Position numbers and translations under genes: made by a program
Origin: Grammothele lineata
Taxonomy: Eukaryota; Basidiomycota; Agaricomycetes; Polyporales; Polyporaceae
DNA length: 64,000 nt
Direction of reading: 5' to 3'
Assembly (NCBI GenBank): GCA_002150815.3
Contig: NDFF03000190.1
Location: 1 to 64,000, forward strand
Part shown: one piece after another, positions 60,221-64,000 of the stretch
How positions within the stretch are numbered: the stretch's first letter is position 1
Layout of the letters: the number at the start of each line of letters is the position of its first letter
Notes under the pieces: model-generated
Databases searched by the model: none
The model's input: the letters and a program-made list of their open reading frames with translations, nothing else
What the model was told of the DNA's origin: nothing

Positions 60221-61802
60221 CTACGTAGAGCCTGCATGCTTCCCGGGTTCAGCGACGCGCAAGGCGTGCGTCGCGATGACGTCATCGGCCCTTGACTCAA
60301 CATCCACTGCAGCCTGTGGACGCCCAACAGTACTTCGGAACGCCTTTCCCTCATTAATATCCCAATAAGAACTCATCTGCGCCGAGCTTGGCGCATGAGG
60401 CGCAGCAATACTCGCGCGTGAGTTGAGCGACGTCATGAGAGTATTTGAGTACACTACCAGAAATCAAGAATAGTGGGCTCCGTGTTAGCCTTATACCTTC
60501 TGATAGATTCAAAAAACTCGCCTTTTCCCAAGGTAGCAGTTCTGAATAGAAACGTCAGAAGTCAATCCCAGCATGGCCAAAGCATGAGATGTCGAGAGAT
60601 GACATACATGCCATACGAAACATTGGTTGACGGAAGGACGAAGAAGAGTATCACGGTGAGCACCGCATTGATTGCACATGCGGAGTTGGTCTCAATCGTG
60701 AGTCGAATGAGGCGTTTGACGATGAGTTCGCTATCTGAGAAACTGCTCAGATGGCGTTTCGCGCTGTACAGCTGAAAAGAGAGAAGTCTCAATACACGAT
60801 GACACGCGCTCTTCACAGGTACGACAAACCAGGTAGAGCATGGACGCCATGATGGTCTAAAGGGTCCGGGCGATCAGGAAGAGTAGATATTGGAAATGGG
60901 CTCATCTCGTACCACATCGCACGCCGCACTGCCCGCGAGCCACAGCGTGATACTAACAGTCGTCAAAGTCTTGTGGAAGCTGACAATGGTCGAGACCGTT
61001 GTAGCCTGTGGTTTCAAAGTCACGCTCGGAACTAACATGCAACCGCTGAACGTAACATACGAGGATCGCTGTCATTAATGCGCCGCATAACTGCGATAGT
61101 GCGGTCTAATGACCAACGTTCAACGACAATCAACCTCTAACTTCCTATGGAACGTCAAATGTACTCACAATAACGACGAGCGCAGGGATCACTCTATATT
61201 TACTTAGCTTCGATATCCGCCACGCATAGAATATCTGAACGAAGAACGCGACTGTGATAACATGGATTAATGAGTTACTACCTCCGGACGCCCGTGGTGA
61301 GGTTGCGCGGCTTTAAACTTACTCAAGCCGGAAGTCATGGGGACTGCCACGTACGACCACCCAGTCGCTCCGAGCACGTCAGGCCGCCCCCAGCCCTTGC
61401 ACACGATCTGCCACGTCTGGTCCGTGATAGAAACAACTTGGGCTATGTCGAGTAAGAAGAGGATGTACACTGCGATCACGATTCGCAGATGTTCCTGACG
61501 GAAGGACACGTGGTAGATGTCTATTTGGGAGTCAGGGCATGTCGTAGCCACAGGAGGAGAAAATGTTGACTGACAAAGTTGCACAGCTGAGACACCGAAG
61601 AGCATCCACGATAAGATTGCCCCGATGAACTGGGTCGTTCGAGATCAGAGTCAACTCCAGGGTTGAGATGGACCGGGCGTACCATAGGACCAGTTCTAGG
61701 AATGAGGTTCATGTCAGCAAAGGCCTCTCGAGTGAGCATACAGACATACTGAGCGAGAACGGATCCAGGAACCAAAGCCACCGGGGACGCAGAAGACGCC
61801 AT
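60221..61802 (-). CDS. DUF6534 family multi-pass membrane protein, copy 2
   Basis: Tandem paralogue of copy 1 with matching exon borders. From the ATG at 61802: MASSASPVALVPGSVLAQ; FIGAILSWMLFGVSAVQL; YHVSFRQEHLRIVIAVYILF; WGRPDVLGATGWSYVAVPM; IAFFVQIFYAWRISKLSKYR; TALSQLCGALMTAIL; VSITLWLAGSAACDV; TIMASMLYL; ELIVKRLIRLTIETNSACAI; then YSNTLMTSLNSRASI and a polar tail ending at 60221. Most junctions keep frame. As in copy 1, the exon 1/2 join and the join to the last segment are each one base out with the most consensus-like sites. If the AG before TGTACTC is used after the GGCAT donor, the protein would stop a few codons later. It is probably a plasma-membrane or endomembrane protein; partner and ligand are unknown. 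Confidence 0.75.
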
Positions 61803-61875
61803 TAGAGACGGTAGACTTTGGGTAAATGGAAGAGGCTAGGGAACAACTATTACCTCTGCGTGTCCTCCATTTCCT

Positions 61876-62273
61876 TTACATGAGAATTAAGCGACCGCCG
61901 CCATAAATAGCGTTTGTGATGGGCTTGACGAATGGAGATGCGGCACTGCATGGCACAAGGCGGGTACATAGTGGTGAAACTAAGCCTTTGTCGGCGACCC
62001 GTGCGAGTTGCTGATACGATTGTGTTGCGACGGGATGCATATCCACGTGTATCACCGCCTTGTTGCGGCGCGGTGCGACAGGAACGTTGTTCCTGAACCA
62101 CAACGGGGAGTTCACTCCAGACACTATATACCCGGCATTAGGAACCCGGTGATGTGGGCGGGGACGACGCGCGGGAATCTGGATGACTCACCCTGAGTTC
62201 GTTTCAAGTCATACACATCCACCACGACGGAAGCACATCCCGCCACGATGAAAGCGGATCGTATAGCCACCAT
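61876..62273 (-). CDS. Small hypothetical protein, 109 aa
   Basis: Exons 62273-62192 and 62123-61876, with a 68-nt GT-AG intron in phase 1, give 109 residues. The N-terminus (MVAIRSAFIVAGCASVVVD) could be a weak signal anchor. The body includes SPLWFRNNVPVAPRRNKAVI and then HVDMHPVATQSYQQLARVAD. No family recognised. It lies between DUF6534 copies 2 and 3 on the same strand. It could also be a fragment of an older gene. Confidence 0.33.
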
Positions 62274-62435
62274 ATCACGAGGCTTCGCTCCTTGTCCGCA
62301 TCGGCGCCTTCGAGTTGCGCTCGGGTTCTTGAAACTCCACGTCGATCGTCCAGTTCTACCCAAGTAAATGAAGACTTGAGGATTGCGACGTCGCTGCAAA
62401 ACTGTGAAATTTGCCTACAAATAACTCCGAGCCCT

Positions 62436-62960
62436 TCAACACTGTTGCCTGCCGGCCAGGCCCAGTGAAAGAGAGACGTAGATCTCAACTATGCATCTCC
62501 GAAACTCGATTGCCTCCGCGTCGGAGCGCACAACGGTGATCCGTGGGATCTTTTCGCCGGCGGGATGCGAAGACGTCGCTTGTGCATTGCGGACGCTGCG
62601 GGGTGTAATGCTCGCGCGGGAATTGATTAACGTCATGAGTCTTGAAGTACACTGCAGTACAGAGAGCGTCAGAAACCCAGGACCCGCCCTGGCCAATGCA
62701 TTACTGTGAGGACGTACAAATCCCTAGAAAGACAGTTCATAGAATAGGAACAAGCATTTAGAGCGTCAAGCGGAATACATCGTCAGGGATGAGCCTGCAC
62801 ACTCCGAGATATAGGTCCGAGTCGGTTTCTGAGAGACTGAAAGATGTTATCGATGAGAACGGCGCGTTAACGGCGCACGCAGAGCCAGCCTTGACAATCA
62901 ACCGCATGATACGCCTCATCACAAATGCGTTCAAAACCGCTCTTCATTGCTTGACGTCGT
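62436..62960 (-). pseudogene. DUF6534 family copy 3, decayed
   Basis: Two segments survive. FVMRRIMRLIVKAGSACAVN (about 62.95-62.88 kb) corresponds to LIVKRLIRLTIETNSACAIN of copies 1 and 2. RLMTLINSRASITPRS and its tail (62.66-62.44 kb) correspond to the TLMTSLNSRASI end. The hydrophobic helix after SACAVN is replaced by a polar Ser-rich run, and the upstream exons for the first helices are not recognisable. It is most likely a degenerate tandem copy. Confidence 0.5.
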
Positions 62961-63753
62961 TCGAAGACGGGCGGGTGAGATTGGGGCGAACTCAAGAGAT
63001 GACGTGACATACTAACTTGAAGTTAAGCAATGTCGAGTGCTGATTCGAGACCGAGGAGCCAACATGAAGGATGAGACATAGTACTGTACTGTGATCAAAT
63101 AACCGTGCTGAAAGATGAGGCGTTGGCTCCCATGGGCCTCGGCGACGAGAGCAAGGCAAGCAGACGAAGTTGCCAAGCGCCGACGAGAATCATTGGCGCG
63201 GCTTTGGCGTCAGTGCCTGCTGACTCAGATACACACGGTCTAGGCCATTACCATAAAAAGATGCAGTCACATGACTCCAAGGGTACCGATATCGCCCGAA
63301 GCCAAAACCAAGCCAAACTTGCCCGGCGATTTGAGTTGGCTTCAAGCCATTGATCGTCTGGACGGTCTCCGGCGGAACTTGGGCTGCTGAAATATTCAAC
63401 GTTGCTGCCAAAAGGTCATCTGCATAATGCGCGTAGTACCTGCCCTCCATCTTCAGCTAAAATTTACTAATCCCAGGGTCTGATACCACACCGCCGCCGC
63501 CGTGTCCAACATGCACGCTTTCGTTACGTTTGGAGGCTCCAGGGGCTCGCCCGAAGCAACACGTACGAGGGTGCACAAAACCCATCCTAACATTGACTGT
63601 CAACATACCAGGTACAGGCGATGGCCCTGAGCGCATCGTGGTATCACAGTATGTACGCCAAAACAAGTACAATATGCGTGCCAACAGCCGCGTTTCCGTT
63701 AATAAGTCAAGACTTAAGGGTGTGAAAGGAGAGTAGTAGTCCGAATACCCGCT
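62961..63753. other. Spacer in the DUF6534 array
   Basis: One minus-strand frame (63450-63190) has a plausible protein-like stretch (NISAAQVPPETVQTINGLKP) but no splice partners or family. No gene is called. Confidence 0.4.
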
Positions 63754-64000
63754 CTACGGAATTGAGAGGGAGCGTCGCTTGTCATCATCTTTCACGGGCG
63801 AGCTGACATCTTGCAGTTCCACGTCGAAATCCAAGGCCTATCGCACAATGATGACAGACGTGAGTATCTTCTACCAGCCTTCAAACATGGCGAGCGACGT
63901 ACCTGCGGGCCCTTGTCTCTTGACGGTACGCTGCTTGTATGGCGATCGAACTCCGTGACGTGCGAAATATGTACTTCAATGGGTCCTCGGGACTCGATGT
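63754..64000 (-). CDS. DUF6534 family copy 4, C-terminal end only (runs off window)
   Basis: Partial gene cut by the right edge. Two exons, 64000-63903 and 63837-63754, with a 65-nt GT-AG intron, encode the last 59 residues or so. The tail (IESRGPIEVHISHVTEFDRH, then DFDVELQDVSSPVKDDDKRR) resembles the polar C-terminal tail of copy 1 (VDVESRGVIPYRVNRVIEI). This places a fourth family member at the start of the neighbouring sequence. Strand and spacing fit the tandem array. Confidence 0.5.

Noticed and set aside
60221..60454. Treating the last DUF6534 segment as a separate small gene
   Set aside because: It starts at the conserved YSNTLMTSLNSR motif that ends copies 1 and 3 as well, so it is the 3' portion of copy 2.
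1..64000. Mating-type (homeodomain or pheromone-receptor) locus, CRISPR array, or secondary-metabolite cluster
   Set aside because: No homeodomain, STE3-type receptor or pheromone CAAX gene, no spaced repeats, and no polyketide, peptide synthetase or terpene synthase signature was seen. The DUF6534 proteins are multi-pass but do not look like STE3 receptors.

Overview
The window reads as nuclear DNA of a filamentous basidiomycete, most likely an Agaricomycete and probably Polyporales. Genes are broken by many short introns (mostly 45-90 nt, GTRNGT donors), no gene is arranged as an operon, and several products belong to families typical of that group: DUF6534 membrane proteins, BTB proteins with a conserved C-terminal region, a fungal CE9-type amidohydrolase, a CAX Ca2+/H+ exchanger and GCN2.

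Layout. 0.8-5.4 kb: two minus-strand members of an unnamed orphan family (called OF here). 7.2-8.0 kb: a PEBP gene on the plus strand. 8.8-15.7 kb: one very large minus-strand gene for a mostly disordered protein of about 2,217 residues. 17.2-18.5 kb: BTB protein 1. 19.8-20.8 kb: a five-exon gene of unknown function. 21.8-26.9 kb: two convergent OF genes. 28.3-30.9 kb: a decayed and rearranged CE9 gene. 31.7-33.1 kb: another OF gene. 35.5-37.7 kb: a truncated third BTB copy beside intact BTB protein 2. 38.3-40.6 kb: two convergent OF genes. 42.3-44.9 kb: a 13-exon CAX exchanger. 46.5-46.9 kb: an OF remnant. 47.0-49.3 kb: a proline/serine-rich unknown gene whose 5' end looks damaged. 49.6 kb: tRNA-Glu(CTC). 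49.9-56.8 kb: the eIF2-alpha kinase GCN2. 57.4 kb to the right edge: a tandem minus-strand array of DUF6534 genes, two nearly whole, one decayed and one cut by the window end.

The most interesting pattern is the OF family. Seven genes (312, 300, 360, 414, 408, 288 and about 197 aa) plus one remnant have almost unrelated N-terminal halves. They share the same last three coding segments joined by phase-0 introns: an exon ending in a K-x(3)-hydrophobic-F-Q/E-like motif, an exon of 41-46 codons ending in a VAR/ARE-x-hydrophobic helix, and a last exon of 38-46 codons with a D-L-hydrophobic-hydrophobic...S-x-G-S-x-Q-P-like motif. I do not know their function. Together with the BTB copies, the CE9 wreck and the DUF6534 array, they make much of the window a duplication-and-decay landscape between a few conserved housekeeping genes (GCN2, CAX, PEBP, tRNA). 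Exon borders were read by hand from splice consensus, frame continuity and paralogue comparison; no transcript or homology search was available.
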